Origin: Bodonicaedibacter sp963693005
GTDB taxonomy: Bacteria > Pseudomonadota > Alphaproteobacteria > UBA6184
Assembly: GCA_963693005.1 (NCBI GenBank)
Contig: OY843722.1
Coordinates: forward strand, 1 to 35,065
DNA: 35,065 bases
Direction of reading: 5' to 3'
Shown here: piece by piece, positions 8,233-20,300 of the stretch
Layout: the number at the start of each line of letters is the position of its first letter
Numbering within the stretch: position 1 is the stretch's first letter
Position numbers and translations under genes: made by a program
The notes under the pieces: model-generated
Told to the model about the DNA's origin: nothing
Database searches by the model: none
Seen by the model: the letters and a program-made list of their open reading frames with translations, nothing else

Positions 8233-9566
8233 AAGCCGCTCAGCCGGCACCACGATACGGACAGAGGATCTGGGGACACGCGGACGCGGTTGGACACACC
8301 CTGGGCATTCGGTTGGCGGTGATGGGGCCTTCAGTCGAGCGCATTACTGCGCGTTACGCCGTCTCGAGCGTAGACGGCTTCTCCCGCTAAGAGTCAACCG
8401 AAACGAAGTGCCCAGTGGGAAGTGTGCGACCCTATGCTGATCGCGCGTTGTGCGACTCCAGCAATCCAAGCCGAGGAACATTCGCACCCGCCACCTCCGC
8501 TACTGCAATGGCTCGCCGAGGCTCCGTGGAACACCGTGCCCCAGGTGAGGGATACCGGCGTTCCTCGTGGTGTGGGGGGTGGGGGTCTACCCCTGTACTC
8601 TTGGGGTTCCTGTCCAGCGAATAGTGTTTCGGCTCGCAGGCCCAGGCGGGTTTTGGGGAACTAATGGCAGCAACTCCCGGCGGAACCGCGTCGCCCGTTG
8701 GTCCAACGCCAGCGGACGACGGCGATGCGCAGGGAATCCGGAATCATTTGACGTCGGCGGTCTTCGTCCCGTGGATTGGGGTAGCCCCCTGGTCGGGTGA
8801 AAATAAAGATGAAGGTGAAGATGAAGATCTCCGCCCGCCCTGGGGGGTCTGCCCGTGTTGTGTTCCGGGGCGCTGGTGCAGTGCCCTCGCTGAGGGGAAG
8901 CCGAGTTGTGGGACCTCCATGGCGGAAACTCGTTGAAGGAGGGGCTCGTCCGAGAGGGGCGTCGGCCCTAGTGATAAACACGACGGCCGGCGCCCGACGT
9001 AGTTCGACGACACGGGCGTTTGGTCCGCCTTCGCAACGGAATTCCTCGACGAGTCGACGGCGCTCCGTGTACCTTCGGCCACCGCGTCGAATGTGAAAGG
9101 CCGGTCGGCACCACGGAAGTGTCTCCCTCAGCACCAGCTTCCTGCCATCCCAGGCCCCGACCAAAAAGCCACACACGGAGTGCATTTGGAAGCGGAGCTC
9201 GGGGAGTTGCGAGCAGTTCCCCCATTTGACATGGACTTCTGACGAACCTGCCCTCAGCTCCAGCTCGACCGGCGCGATCTTGTCGATGCACAAGGCTTCG
9301 GATCTCAAAGGGTTTATGGAGTAGCCTCGCTGTGGCGCCTTGGCGATCATTCATCGTAGCTGGGCTGGCTCCTTCCGCCGATCGTTGTTGCTTCATTCGC
9401 GGTGCTGCAACACAAAACGCAACGCATTTCAAGTTCACCACACACTCGGTTGCAGCGCCGTAACGCGGGGAAGGGCAGTAGCACGACAGAAAGCAGCCAA
9501 CGTTTAGACGGTTGGTGATGAAGGGGGCTGAAGGCACAGGGGGCTTTCGAGCAAGCCGAAGCGAAG
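8233..9566. other. Gene-poor stretch between array and ABCA gene
   Basis: About 1.3 kb with no gene I can assign. It contains a short GATGAA-like simple repeat near 8803-8828 and several overlapping frames on both strands. The longest ATG-initiated frame is on the minus strand at 8661-9350 and is listed separately. Confidence 0.4.
8661..9350 (-). CDS. Hypothetical ORF (229 aa), low confidence, copy 1
   Basis: The product is not recognised. The ATG at 9350 follows immediately after an in-frame TGA, so there is no upstream extension. The first 120 or so residues have mixed, protein-like composition (for example a WGNCSQLPELRF stretch and several Cys). The remainder is Arg/Pro-rich and includes an Ile/Phe/Thr stretch produced by a simple repeat, which looks non-coding. 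It lies between the ABCA 3' end and the 71-bp array, on the same strand as ABCA and the Gag-like ORF. It may be a decayed gene or chance. Confidence 0.2.
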   Translation of the reverse strand: MIAKAPQRGYSINPLRSEALCIDKIAPVELELRAGSSEVHVKWGNCSQLPELRFQMHSVCGFLVGAWDGRKLVLRETLPWCRPAFHIRRGGRRYTERRRLVEEFRCEGGPNARVVELRRAPAVVFITRADAPLGRAPPSTSFRHGGPTTRLPLSEGTAPAPRNTTRADPPGRAEIFIFTFIFIFTRPGGYPNPRDEDRRRQMIPDSLRIAVVRWRWTNGRRGSAGSCCH

Positions 9567-9720
9567 GAGCAGGGTTTACATGGAGGTGTCCAAGACCATG
9601 CTTGACAACGAGGGAAGGGTGAGGATCAAGAGAGCGACGGTGATCAGAAGGCTTCGAAGGAAGGCTGGGAGCAAAGAGCAGGGTTTACATGGAAGTGTCC
9701 AAGACCAAGCTTGACAAACA
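9567..9720. repeat. Diverged ~45-bp direct repeat pair 3' of ABCA, copy 1
   Basis: Two near-identical blocks begin at 9567 and 9676, 109 bases apart. Each starts GAGCAGGGTTTACATGGA and continues through GTGTCCAAGACCA and CTTGACAA with a few substitutions between the two. They lie just downstream of the ABCA stop codon in its presumed 3' untranslated region. They could be remnants of a longer local duplication or mRNA regulatory elements; nothing further can be said from sequence. Confidence 0.75.
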
Positions 9721-9756
9721 GGATAGTGAAGGGGAAAGGGGGAGAGAAAACAAACT

Positions 9757-12700
9757 CTAAGGAGACTCCGCGACGCGCAGGAACACTGACTCGAGGCTGG
9801 TTTGGCTGAGGCTGTAGTCCGTGATGTGGAGCCGGCTCTTGTGGGTCTCCATGGCGCGGAAAACAGCCGAGAGACGTGTTGCCTGTGGAAGTGCAAAGGT
9901 GAGCTTACCGTTTCGTTCTTCCGTGAGTTCAGCTTGTGGCACAGCATCGCGAACAAAAGCAGCAGCGACTTCCAGGCGCGTGGACCCATCAGCGTCTTCA
10001 GTGTTTCCATCTCGACTGACGCGCACGTGCATCTCGAAGCCTGAACCGAACTTGGACTTCAAATGCTGAAGGGAACCGATGCAACGAAGTTCGCCGTGGT
10101 CCATAATGGCCACACGCTTCGCCAAGGCCTCCACTTCCTCCAGGTGGTGCGTGGTCAAGACGACAGAGCAGTGCTTGGCAGCCTCGTCGATGACGGTCCA
10201 AAGCCCGCGGCGAGCCGCTGGGTCCATGCCCGCAGAAGGCTCGTCAAGGATCACCACGTCAGGGGCACCCATCATTGCGATGGCAACAGAGAGCTTGCGG
10301 CGGTTTCCACCCGACAACGCGCGGGCTGGTTTCGTCAAATGGTCTTGCAAGTCGCAGCAGTGGATCAAGTCGCCCACTGCTTCGGCCAAGTCAGAACCTT
10401 GCAAGCCCCGGAGGCCGGCGTATAGTGTGAGATGTTCTTCAACGGTGAGCAGTTCGAACACAGCGTCGAATTGGGGACAGTAACCGATGTGTTTGCGAAC
10501 TTCGCCCCCTTCCTCGACGACATCCGCTCCACACCGTCGCCGTGCCACCAGATGGAAGCAGCTCACCACACAGAATCGACATGGATGTTGTCTTGCCGGC
10601 GCCGTTGGTCCCAAGGAAAGCAAAGACCTCGCCTCGGTGAACCCCGAACGAGATCCCCTTCACCGCCACCTTGGACCCGTACGACTTGCTCAGGTGCCGG
10701 ACGGAGATCACGTCGGGCTCGGTCATCCCTGGCCGCAGGCGTCGCTGCTCGACAAGCAACCGTTCCTCGCGGACTTCCGAATCCTCGTCCTGGGTCGAGA
10801 ACTCTGGGGTGGCGCTCCGGGAGAAACCCGCGGAGAGGCTTGGGAGCAAGGTCGGATGATCGATCAGGAGTGTGAGCGCCGCGAAGATGGGAGCGGCGCA
10901 AGCCATGAACAGCATGTCGTAACCGGCGTTCTGGAGCGCCCAAGGATTACCGTCGATGTCCCCGTCGCTGAGGCCCGACAAGAGGCCACCAGAAGCAAGA
11001 GAGATGATGCCGTCTCCGAGGCAAAACGCAGGCCACCCACGGAAGATTACTCGCAGGATCTTGCCAACGTTTTGTGTGGACGGAATGAGTGTCATGATGA
11101 AGACGCCGAAGACCAAGACGAAGCCGGCCATGAAGTTGATGAGCAGCGCGAGGTTCTGGGCCATGCTGTGGTCGCGGAAGAGCGGCGAGACGAGGTACGA
11201 CCCGGCGATAGAGGAAACACCGTAGAGCAGCAGCAGCGTGAGTGTGCAGAAGAACTTGTGGTGCCGATGTACTCCTCGCGGTTGAAACAAGCGAAGATGA
11301 TCAACGCCAGAACGGCGGTGATCAGGAAAGAGCAGAAGTCAAACACGAAGTTCGAGGCCCAGTACATGGTGTAGTGCATCCCGGAGACGGTCTGCAGGTG
11401 CTTCGTCTTGTGCTCCCGCTCCCGTACGACCCACGCAACGAAAGTGGCCGGAATGAAGGTGAAAGGGATCATGACGAACACGCCGATGACGAAACCCTGA
11501 ATCCGGCCGACGACGAATTTCTGCGACTGCGTCAGCGGGAGCGGCAACGAAGAGACCTCGAAGCGGAGGGTGGGGTCTGCAGTGAGAGTGCGCATCGACA
11601 TGACCGCGTACTCCTGGACCGCAAGAGGGAGCGAGTGCGGCCAACCGCTACCGTTGTTCATGATGTACGCCGCGACTGCACCGTGGTTGACGCTCACATT
11701 CGACGGGTTGCACACGACAGAGGACAGGCGCTTGTAGGTGTGAGCGTTTGCTGTGACGAGAAGGTGCCGCGAGAGAGCTTGCGGTGTTGGCTCTGACACA
11801 GGAGACACCGCTGCGGTGGACGCATTCAACACATTCGATGAGGGGAGCCCAGAAGTCAGGAAGGCGGCGGGGCAGTTGACAAGAGGCGTCTCAGTCGTCC
11901 CGTACTCCGACGGCAGCATGGCGATGCCTGGCTCATTATCGAACTTGATGAGCGTCAGCAGCATGGCGAGGAGGAGGCATAGCACAGGGAGGAGGAGCTG
12001 AACAACTTGGGCCTTGCGATCGCGCTTGGCGTTGTGCAACCGTTTCACCAACAGCGACCACAGCTGCCGACTGAGCGTCGCCTCAACGCCCTGCCGTTGC
12101 GTGAAAATGCGACTGTAGCGGTCCTGAACGCACAGATCGTCAGACAGAGCCACCGCGGCAGCCTTCATGAGCGGTGTCCCGGCGTTGGCGGTCGGATCTT
12201 CGATTGGGAGGAGCGCCGCGGCGTCTGTGTCCCTGCCCGCTGTTGGCTCGTGTGCGAGGCGCAAGAATACCTCTTCCAGGGTTGTGACGCTGAGGCCGTG
12301 GCCACGGACACCGAGGGAAGCTCCAGTGTTCTCTAGTGATTCGAGAAGGGCCGGGAAACGTGGGATGCCAGCCATGGGGAGCTGCATGGTGAGTTCGGCG
12401 GCGTGCTCGGATAAGACATTTGCATCGTGGACGTGAGACTTAACGAGATCGACAATCGGGGCGGCGAGGCCAGTGCGGGAGCTGTCGCACGCAACGGTGA
12501 GGGTGTAGCCGACGCCGAGGCGGTTTTTGAGGAACATGGACGAGCCCACACACTGCAGCCGGCCCTTGGACATAATCGCGATCGTGTTGCCGAGGAGGTC
12601 AGCCTCATCCATAAAGTGCGTCGTCAGAACGATGGTGCGGCCCGGCGACATCTGCTTGATGAGATCCCACGTGAAACGTCGCGTCGCGACGTCCATTCCA

Positions 12701-14217
12701 GCCGTGGGCTCGTCGAGGAAGACCACACGCGGAGAGCCCGTGAACGCGACGGCCACAGAGAGTTTACGCTTCATGCCTCCTGACAGGCTCCCTGCCGCAA
12801 CGTCGGCCTTGTCTGCGAGGTCCACGGCGTGCAGCATCCGCACCGCCTCAGCTGAGCGGTCCTCGCTGCTCGTGTTGCCCTTGAGGCCAGCGAAGAACTC
12901 GAGGTGTTCCTTGCAGGTCAGTTCCTCCCACAGGATGTTGTGCTGCGGGCACATGCCGATCTCCTGCCGCACCGCACGGAGCTCGTGCCGCACGGAGTGG
13001 CCCGCCAAGTAGCAGTCCCCCGAGGTCATGCCGAGCATCCCAGTCATCATGTTGATGGCCGTTGTCTTCCCTGCACCGTTGTGGCCGAGAAGCACAGAGA
13101 TCTCCCCGTCATAGAGCGCGTGGGTGAGGTTGTCCACGGCCACCGTGCGGGTGCCATCGGTGTCGAACACGCGGCGCATGGCGCACATCTCCACACTCGG
13201 GGTGCGCCCTGCGCGGTCGATCTCCTCGAAAGTGCCACCAACGTCGTGGTGGGAATCCCGAGCCTCTTCCGCCTCGTCGGCCGCCTCGCCCCACACCGAG
13301 GACCACGGGCACCACGGGAAACGGATGCAAAACAGCGGGTGCTTCGGGACGCCCCACTCCGAGGGCATGACCGCATCGACGTAGACACCGAGAGCGACGT
13401 AGAGAACCGTGTCGACAGCAAGCATGAAGATGGAGACCCCAAGCGGGTACGACCCAGGGTTCTCCTCGAAGAGATCGTGCATGCCTGCCCCTGTGGTGCG
13501 TTGGAGGTTGAACAGAAGCTTCGTTCCTTCAGCGAAGGCTGAGGGCGACAGCACGGACAGGAACACGTGAGCGACGCTCGGGGTGCGGTCGGGTAACGCG
13601 AAGGACGGAAGAGCCATGACGAAGAAGGCTACCGGGGCGACGATGGCGGCGATGCGGCTTTTGGAGAAGAACGCTGCCAGGAACGTCGACAAGGCGATGG
13701 TGGAAGTGCCGAAGCACAGGAAGAGCAGGAAGATGAGCACGGCGTTGGTCTTGTCCAGCACCGCGAGGGCGAGCGTGGCGGTGATAATGATCGACGAGAG
13801 GAAGACCGGGACGGCGTACGTGACGAGCCACGAGAGGAGGAACGGGCCGTAGCTGAGGCCCATGATGTGCATCGCCTCCCGGGTCCGCGTCTCCTTCTCC
13901 ACCACGAGGCGCTTCGTCAGCTGCGACACGGCGAAGAGGTACCCGAAGACGATGAACAAGGGCGCAAGGTTGCCGACGAAGTTCAAGAACTGGCTGTTGT
14001 TGTACTCGGCGAAGGGCATCGGCGTGGCGACCAGGGGATTGATGAACGACTGCGGCGCCGGGGAGGGGGTTGCACCGTCGGGCAGCGGGAGCAGCGAGAG
14101 GCCCAGAGCGCTGCGAAGGTAGAAGGAGAACGCGGCGTGGCTCGCGTCCCTCGGCCGCAGCGGCGCCGGTGAGTCCTCCGCGAACGCTGTCAACTCATCG
14201 CTCGCCCGGTCCGTGTT
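9757..14217 (-). CDS. ABCA-family transporter, 5'-truncated, two frame breaks, copy 1
   Basis: A full-size-type ABC exporter of the ABCA (lipid/sterol) subfamily. It starts inside extracellular loop 1, continues through five helices of TMD1, then NBD1: Walker A GHNGAGKTT (13060-13086), Q-loop CPQHN, signature LSGGMKRKLS, Walker B FLDEPTAGMD and H-loop TTH. TMD2 has the ABCA-typical segment containing HLQTVSGMHY. NBD2 follows: Walker A GTNGAGKTT (10587-10612), CPQFD, LSGGNRRKLS, LDEPSAGMD. Both NBDs end in the family's EEVFL/ESVFL-type motif. Joining three frames is needed: one base seems missing near 11250-11262 and one seems extra near 10528-10534. The corrected length is about 1,486 codons, several hundred short at the N-terminus. 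The first ATG (14019) lies inside homologous sequence and the frame opens after a stop at 14218-14220. All catalytic motifs are intact, so the frame breaks may be consensus errors, but both copies share them. Confidence 0.85.
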
Positions 14218-14324
14218 CTACGGCGCCTCTGTCTTCGCTGGCGTGCCCTTGGACCCCACCGACCGCGTCCCGGGGAACAACAGCGACACCGGCGCCGTCG
14301 GCCTCGGGTCCGGCGATGCCTCCA
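14120..14324. other. Head-to-head gene joint, putative repeat-unit junction, copy 1
   Basis: Here the ABCA frame (-) and the pseudo-cyclase frame (+) meet and overlap. The ABCA frame stays open to 14217. The + frame is open from 14123 (TAG at 14120-14122) but has no ATG until 14324. Neither gene has a plausible 5' leader, ATG or pyrimidine-AG tract here, unlike the other starts in the window. The most economical explanation is a rearrangement joint near 14.19-14.22 kb that truncates both genes. The same joint recurs at about 34.28-34.31 kb. Confidence 0.55.
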
Positions 14325-17300
14325 TGGCAGGGTCGCCGGTCCAAGCGGCGCAGCTGGCGGCGCTGAATTACGGCGTCGGGACGCAGATGCCCGGACGGAA
14401 GCGCCCCGGGCCCGGCGGCGATGGGAGCCCCGCGAGCCCGGACCCGGCTGGCCGCGGGCGCCCCAGCGGCGAAGCGTCGCCGAAGGGCGGCAAGGACCAG
14501 AAGGCGCGGAAGAAGTACGACCCCACGCCGCTGCTGCATGTGACGCAGGACCCGCTGCGATCCGACATCCCTGTCGACGCTTTGAACCGCTTCCACCAGG
14601 CCCTGTCCTCCGTCGCCAAGGCCCACGAAGGCTGCTACGTCGAGTGTGTCCTGGGCGACACCGCGTTCCTTGTATTCAACGGCCTGTCGCACAGCTTTAA
14701 CCCTGGGGCCGCGGCCGGGGCCGCCGCCGCGACACTGTCAAACGCGCCTGTGTGGCCGGGGATGTCGATGTTCTGCGGTATTGCCGGAGGGCCCGCGAGG
14801 GTCGGTGTCATCACAGGGACCTTCGGCGCTCACTCCGTCGTCCTCGGCGACTGCATGACTAAGGCTAGCGCTCTGGCGCGGTGTGCCTTCGCGCTTGGGC
14901 CGACGGTCGGTACGGAGCTCCTCCAGGACGCCTTCACGCCCTTCGAGGAGGACCGGAGCTTCAGGGCGCAGTCGTCGTCGTCGAGCCGACCGCCACCGCA
15001 CCCGAACAGCAGCCACTCGAAGCTGCCGTCCCAGGGCGGCCACGCCTCGGTCCCGCGCCGGCACTACTTCGCCAAGCTCCGGCAGCAGCAGCAGTTCCTG
15101 CACTCGCTGCTCCACATCCCAGGGCGTGCGCTGTGCGACTGGGCCCTCAAGGACGAGGTCAAGGACTCTGTCGTGCTGCGGTTGGTCGGGCATCTTCCGC
15201 AGTGCCTCGTTGCGGAGATCGCAGGTGCACGGCTGCGATACAACTGCCCGGAGGCGGTCGGCATCCCACTGCCGCTCGCATGGCGCTCGTCGGGCAGCCG
15301 GATGCTCCGGCAGTACTCTGTGTCGATGCTGCAGACGGTGATGCTCGTGCGGGTGGCGCTGTCCGCGCGGCACGACGAGGCTGTGGCGAAGCTCAAGGAG
15401 CGCATCCGGGAGGGGATGGTCTCCGCCCCTGGGCCGATGCCGCTCGGGGCCTCCATGTACTGGGGCTCGACGCTGCATTCCCCAGCCGCTGGGAATCGCG
15501 GGCCGATCGTCGCCGGGCTGGGCTTCTCTACGACAGGGCACATCCCCGGAGCCGACATCTCGCACAATGGATACTTCGGGGAGTCAACGGCCAGCGAGGC
15601 GATGATGCTCGGCGGGCACTCCGGGCTCTACACGGACGACCCAGAGAACTTCGTGTGGAGTGAGTCCGTGATGCAATCGTCGGAGTCCTTCGTGGTGCCG
15701 CAGGTGGGGCAGGCCTCCAGCAGCGGTCATCTCGAGGCGGGGCCGGCGGGGATCATGGCGGGGAGTGCCACAGGTAGCAACCACCGCCACGGCTCCCAGC
15801 TTTCGGTGCCGCCGCAACTGTCCGGCGGCCGTGACGCTGCGCTCGGCGGTCCCCTCGCATCTAGCATGTCCATGTCCAACAACAGCCGCAGCGGCTCTCC
15901 TCCAGCGATCCCGGCACTCCGCCACACCGCTGGCGGTGATCTCGGAGCTCTTCCGTCACCGATGGCAACTTCCACCCTTGCCTCTTCGCCGACAAAGCTC
16001 GACGGCCACAGCCGACCGCCGCTTGCCTCGGCGTTGCAAATGCCGATCGTCACGCCGATGAGCCGACGGGGGAGCACCACTTCCCGAGTCCCGGCGCTGC
16101 CTGGCCTGTACCCGTTCCAAGACCCAAAGGGGGGCCGCCGCGGAGGGCGCCACCGCCGCACCGACACCCTCGACGACGACGACAACCCGGAGAGCGTCGA
16201 GGACGAGGAGGTGGACGACGATCTGATTGTCGACGTGGTCGGGGACGATATCGGCCGCCACCGCCGCCTGAGCACCTCCGGCCGAGGCCGCGCTCAGGCT
16301 CCGAGCGACAAAGATCGGAAGGGCGACGGCTCTGACACTCCGCCGGACTCTGCGCGGTCGGTCGGCAGCGGTCGCGGCGCCGTGCGAGAGCGCCATCGCA
16401 CCGCCGAGCGGACCGCGGGGGACAGCTCCGGTGGGGGCAGTGACGCGACGACCGCCGAAGCAGCGGCGGCCAAGAAACGGCGGACGGCAGCGCAGGAGGA
16501 GTTACTGCAGAAGCGCCGCAGGGCCCGCGCTGCGGCGAAGAACGGCCGCGAGGACTACGGCGTCCCGCCGACGTACAATGGCCCGGACCTCACGCTGCAG
16601 AACGATCTGCTCGAGGCAGAGTTCCGTGGCGACGTTGATCGGCAGACGATGCTCCGGAGCCACATGGCGTGGCATGCCGGGGTCCAGATGAGCCCGAGTG
16701 CCACGCACATCAAGACGCCGCCTGGGGCGCAGAGCCCGAGGGTCGGGAGCGGGACTCACCTCAGCCCTGGCCTGTCGCATGCGATGGCGAAGGGCAACGC
16801 GAGCCGCAGTTGGCACAGCGGCGACGCCGACATCGACGTCGGGGCGATGGGCAGCCACCTCGGGTCGTTCCAGCTCCCGAACCCGTGCCTGCCCAATGGG
16901 AGTAGCAGCGGCGGCCACTCAGGGCACCGCCACTCCGCCAACGATCTGTCCGCCCAGGGGAGCGGCCATCTGTCGCCGCGCCGGAAGTTCGACGACGGGA
17001 CGCTCCCAGTGCCACGGGTCGGAGCCGGGCACACCTCGTCGCCCCCTCGGGCCGGTCGGCGCGGGTCGGGTGTCTACGGTGGGATGTCGGGCTTCAACAC
17101 GCCGTCCTTCACAGCGTCTCCGGCCGAGGCGGACGCATTAGGAACGCACTCCTTCCGCGGAACTGAGCTACCAGGTGCGGTGCCCCCGGCACGGCCCCCA
17201 GCGCACCGCCGGCAATCCATGGGGTCGCCGTTGGAAGCGAAGCACGTGACGTCCACGACGGGCGGTAGCACTGGCCCCGGCAGTGTGCCGCTGTCCCGCG

Positions 17301-20300
17301 CAGGGACGCAGATCCTCGGCTCCGCTGCGTCCGCCGCACCTCTGATGGATCACCGGACGCTGTCGTCGCTGCCCGATCTATCCCGCGGCGCGACCCTCTC
17401 TTCGCCCTCCGCGGTGCCGGTCGGCTTGGCGAGCCTCGGCTCCGAATCCCTTGATCGCCGGAGAAGCGCAAGCACTGCGGCCCCGACCCCCGCCCTCGTC
17501 GGCCTTTCGAGCCCGAGCGGTGGGCCCGCCCTTCCCCTCGCCTTCGCCAGGGCCGCGTCGGGGACGATGTCACCTCAGACGCCCGTGTCCCAGGGCGGGT
17601 GGAACAACTCCTTCGAGCCGGACCGCCACTTCTCCGCCGTGTCCTCCCCCACGGGCCCCGCCGACATCACCCTCCGCCGCCGTGTCTCCTCGCCGTTCAT
17701 CGATGGCGCCCGCCGTCCTCCGCCGCTGCATCCGGCGACGGTTGGGTCCGGCGGGTCCACCGGCGCCGTCTCGCCGGCAGCCGGCAGCCTCGCCGAGAGC
17801 CCCGGCCACGGCAGCCGCAGCGTGGGGAGCGCCAGTGGATCCGGCGCCCCGTCGTCCTGGTCTCCAAGCGCACCTCCTCACCAAGTGAGCCCTGGCCGTC
17901 TTCCGCCGTCCGTTCCGCTGTCCTTGCCGCAGTACCAACACCCTGGGGTTTCCCCACAAATTCGCCAACTGTCCGGTGAGCCCATCCGCCCTTCATCACG
18001 CGGGTCGTCGGGGCGGGAGTCGTCGCTGCCGCCGAGGCGGACCTCACCTCAGGTCAGCGTCGGGACGTCGAGCACACAGAGCGAGGCGGCACGGAGCCCC
18101 GGCCGTCAGGGCAACCTGTCGGATCTTCCGCTGGTGCCGTCCCCACGCGGCCCTGGGCCCGCGACCCCTCCCGTGCAAACCCCGGGGATGGTCTCCTTCG
18201 ACAACGGCACCACCCCGGCCCGCCAGCACCCGGATGCCAGCACCTCCTCCCTGCCGCGGCTCCCAAACGTCTTCGGAGCGCCCGCCCCCGGAGCCACCGC
18301 CAGCGTCGGGTACTCCCTTCCCTACCCGTTCAGCGTTGCCGGATCACTGTCACAACACCCGGGGGCCTGCAGCGGTGGGCCAGGGTTGTTGCAGGACACA
18401 GCGCTGCCCTCACCCTCGAGCACAGTGCACGTCGGGCTGGGGAGCCACACGCAGCACTCCGCGGTCGTCGCTGCGGGAGCCTTGAGCAGTGTCGGGGTGC
18501 GCCCCACATCGGGCGGCTCCGTCCGGTCAGGGAACGGCACGACGAGCTCATTCCCCGCCGACACCGGCCACACTGCCCCCGAGGATAGAGCCGGTGCCCT
18601 CAAGAGCACGCAGGAGGCGAAGGGGAGCACGACGACCCATCCCTCGGGGCTCGGCGCATCGCAGCACACGCTGCACCCGCACAGCTCGGACAACGCCACA
18701 GCGCTGCAGTCGAGTGAGGACAACACCGCCGATTCGGGCAATCGCAGCCGGCAGCACTCGTCCCTCGTCCCGCAAGTCGAGTTGTCGCCGTTCCCGCTGT
18801 CCCACCACCGTTCGTCGCAAGACACGGTCGCCGGAGTGTCACTCAGTGGCGGTGGGTTCCTTACTGCTGCGGCGGGGGTCAGCCCGGGGGCAAGCAGCAG
18901 CGCCTATCCGCCGGGCCGAATCCGCGGCGGCAGTGGGAGCGGCACGACGGCGATCTTTTCGGAGTCCGCCTCGACAGGGCGGCCGCCACCGGCCTTTGGG
19001 AGCTGTGCGACGACAGCCCGCCCCGTTGGTGAGAACTATGTCCATGCCGGTGGGCTCACGAGCGCCGCCGATGCTGCTGCGCTGATGAGCTCGAGCCACG
19101 CAAGCCACAACGCGAGCCTTCATTCGATGGCGACGGCCCGGCTCCCGCCAAGGCCGCCCAGCGCGACGACGCCGCTCACGGGAGCCGCCCGTCCTCTGCG
19201 GTCACCAGCGGAGATGGGACTCGATGTGAACCCACCCCGCCGCGCTGTGCCCGCAGGGTCACGGGCGGGCCGGATCGGAGACAGCGCCACTCCGCCGTCG
19301 TCACCGTCTGCACCGCCGACGCCGCAGTCGCAGTCACCTGCGTCGTCGCATCTCCCGGCGTCCGCGGAGCACACAGCGGCGTACGGGAAGCTCGCTCTCT
19401 CGATGGAGACAGCGGGGTCGCAGCGGCACGACGGCGAGCTGTCGACACTCGGCGGGTCGTCGCGGCCCTCTTCCTCGCTGCCTCTCAACTCGACGCTCTC
19501 AACAGTTGTCGCCAGCGGTACGAATGGAGGCCCCCGGCCTTCGTCCGCCGCGGCCGGCAGCCAACCGCAGACGACGTCGTCGATGCGCCCCCACAGCGCC
19601 CAGGGCTCGTCGCTGATGCAACTGGGTGCGATGACTTCCTCGCTGCTCAGTGCGAGCGACAACTCACGTGTCGGAGGTGGGACAGGCGGCCTCCCCGTTT
19701 CTCGCTTCCAAAACGCCTCAAATCCGCAACAGCACTTGGCCGACGTGAGCGGCAACGCCCCATCGTCGGAAGATGCGACGCCGATTGCGCATGTTGAAAG
19801 CGGCGTCACCCCCGTCGTCTCCGGAGTCTTTGCTGGGAGTCTCATGGAGCACTCCAACCTCGAGAAGTCCGGAAGCGCCCGGGCACAGGGCGGCCCACAG
19901 AACGCCCAACGCCCCCCTCCTGTGCCTGCGATCGTTGGCCCTCCGAATTTGCCGCACCCGTCCCCGCAGTCTCCCACGACACAGTCGAGTAGCCGCGGCG
20001 GGCAGAGCTCGCGGTCCAGCCCCCACGTCCTCTCCGGAGGTAGCCCTCAAGGGTACTCCAACTCCCTTCCGCAGTCTGGCTCGGCTTCCGGGGCCACTCC
20101 GCTCTCCAACGCCAGCAGCGGCCCGCGGCTCCCGGCGCCCGGCCAAGCTTCCGGAACGGGGGATGGGGGCACCGGAGAAGGGACGCAGAGCCACGACAGC
20201 CGCGGCCCACTCCTCTCCCTCGTCGGGTCCGTGGGGTCGAGCAATGCGCACCCACCCGCGTCCCCGACGGCGCACCCGCAGCAAGCCCCGCCGTCCGTCC

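Larger units (their letters stand above)
1..14961. repeat. First copy of ~20.1-kb repeated unit (partial)
   Basis: Bases 1-14961 match 20105-35065 in order and orientation. The offset is 20104 over the first 4.6 kb, rises to 20110 near 5.35 kb, falls to 20092 by 6.94 kb, then stays at 20092 to about 14.29 kb. The unit period is thus about 20.1 kb and only 14962-20104 (the body of the pseudo-cyclase gene) is single-copy here. The window starts and ends inside the same gene, as expected for an array or circle cut at arbitrary points. Confidence 0.97.

Noticed and set aside
7674..8390. Long + strand ORFs across the 71-bp array as a repeat protein
   Set aside because: The unit has no stop in any + frame and its length is not a multiple of three, so frames rotate and stay open by composition alone.
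10487..11374. Open + strand frame of 295 codons antisense to ABCA
   Set aside because: It lies opposite conserved ABCA NBD2 and TMD2 sequence and has shadow-like composition.
14213..14323. GTG at 14213 as start of the pseudo-cyclase and TTG at 14193 as start of ABCA
   Set aside because: Non-ATG starts are not expected in kinetoplastids; open frame upstream of the first ATGs is better read as truncation at a joint.
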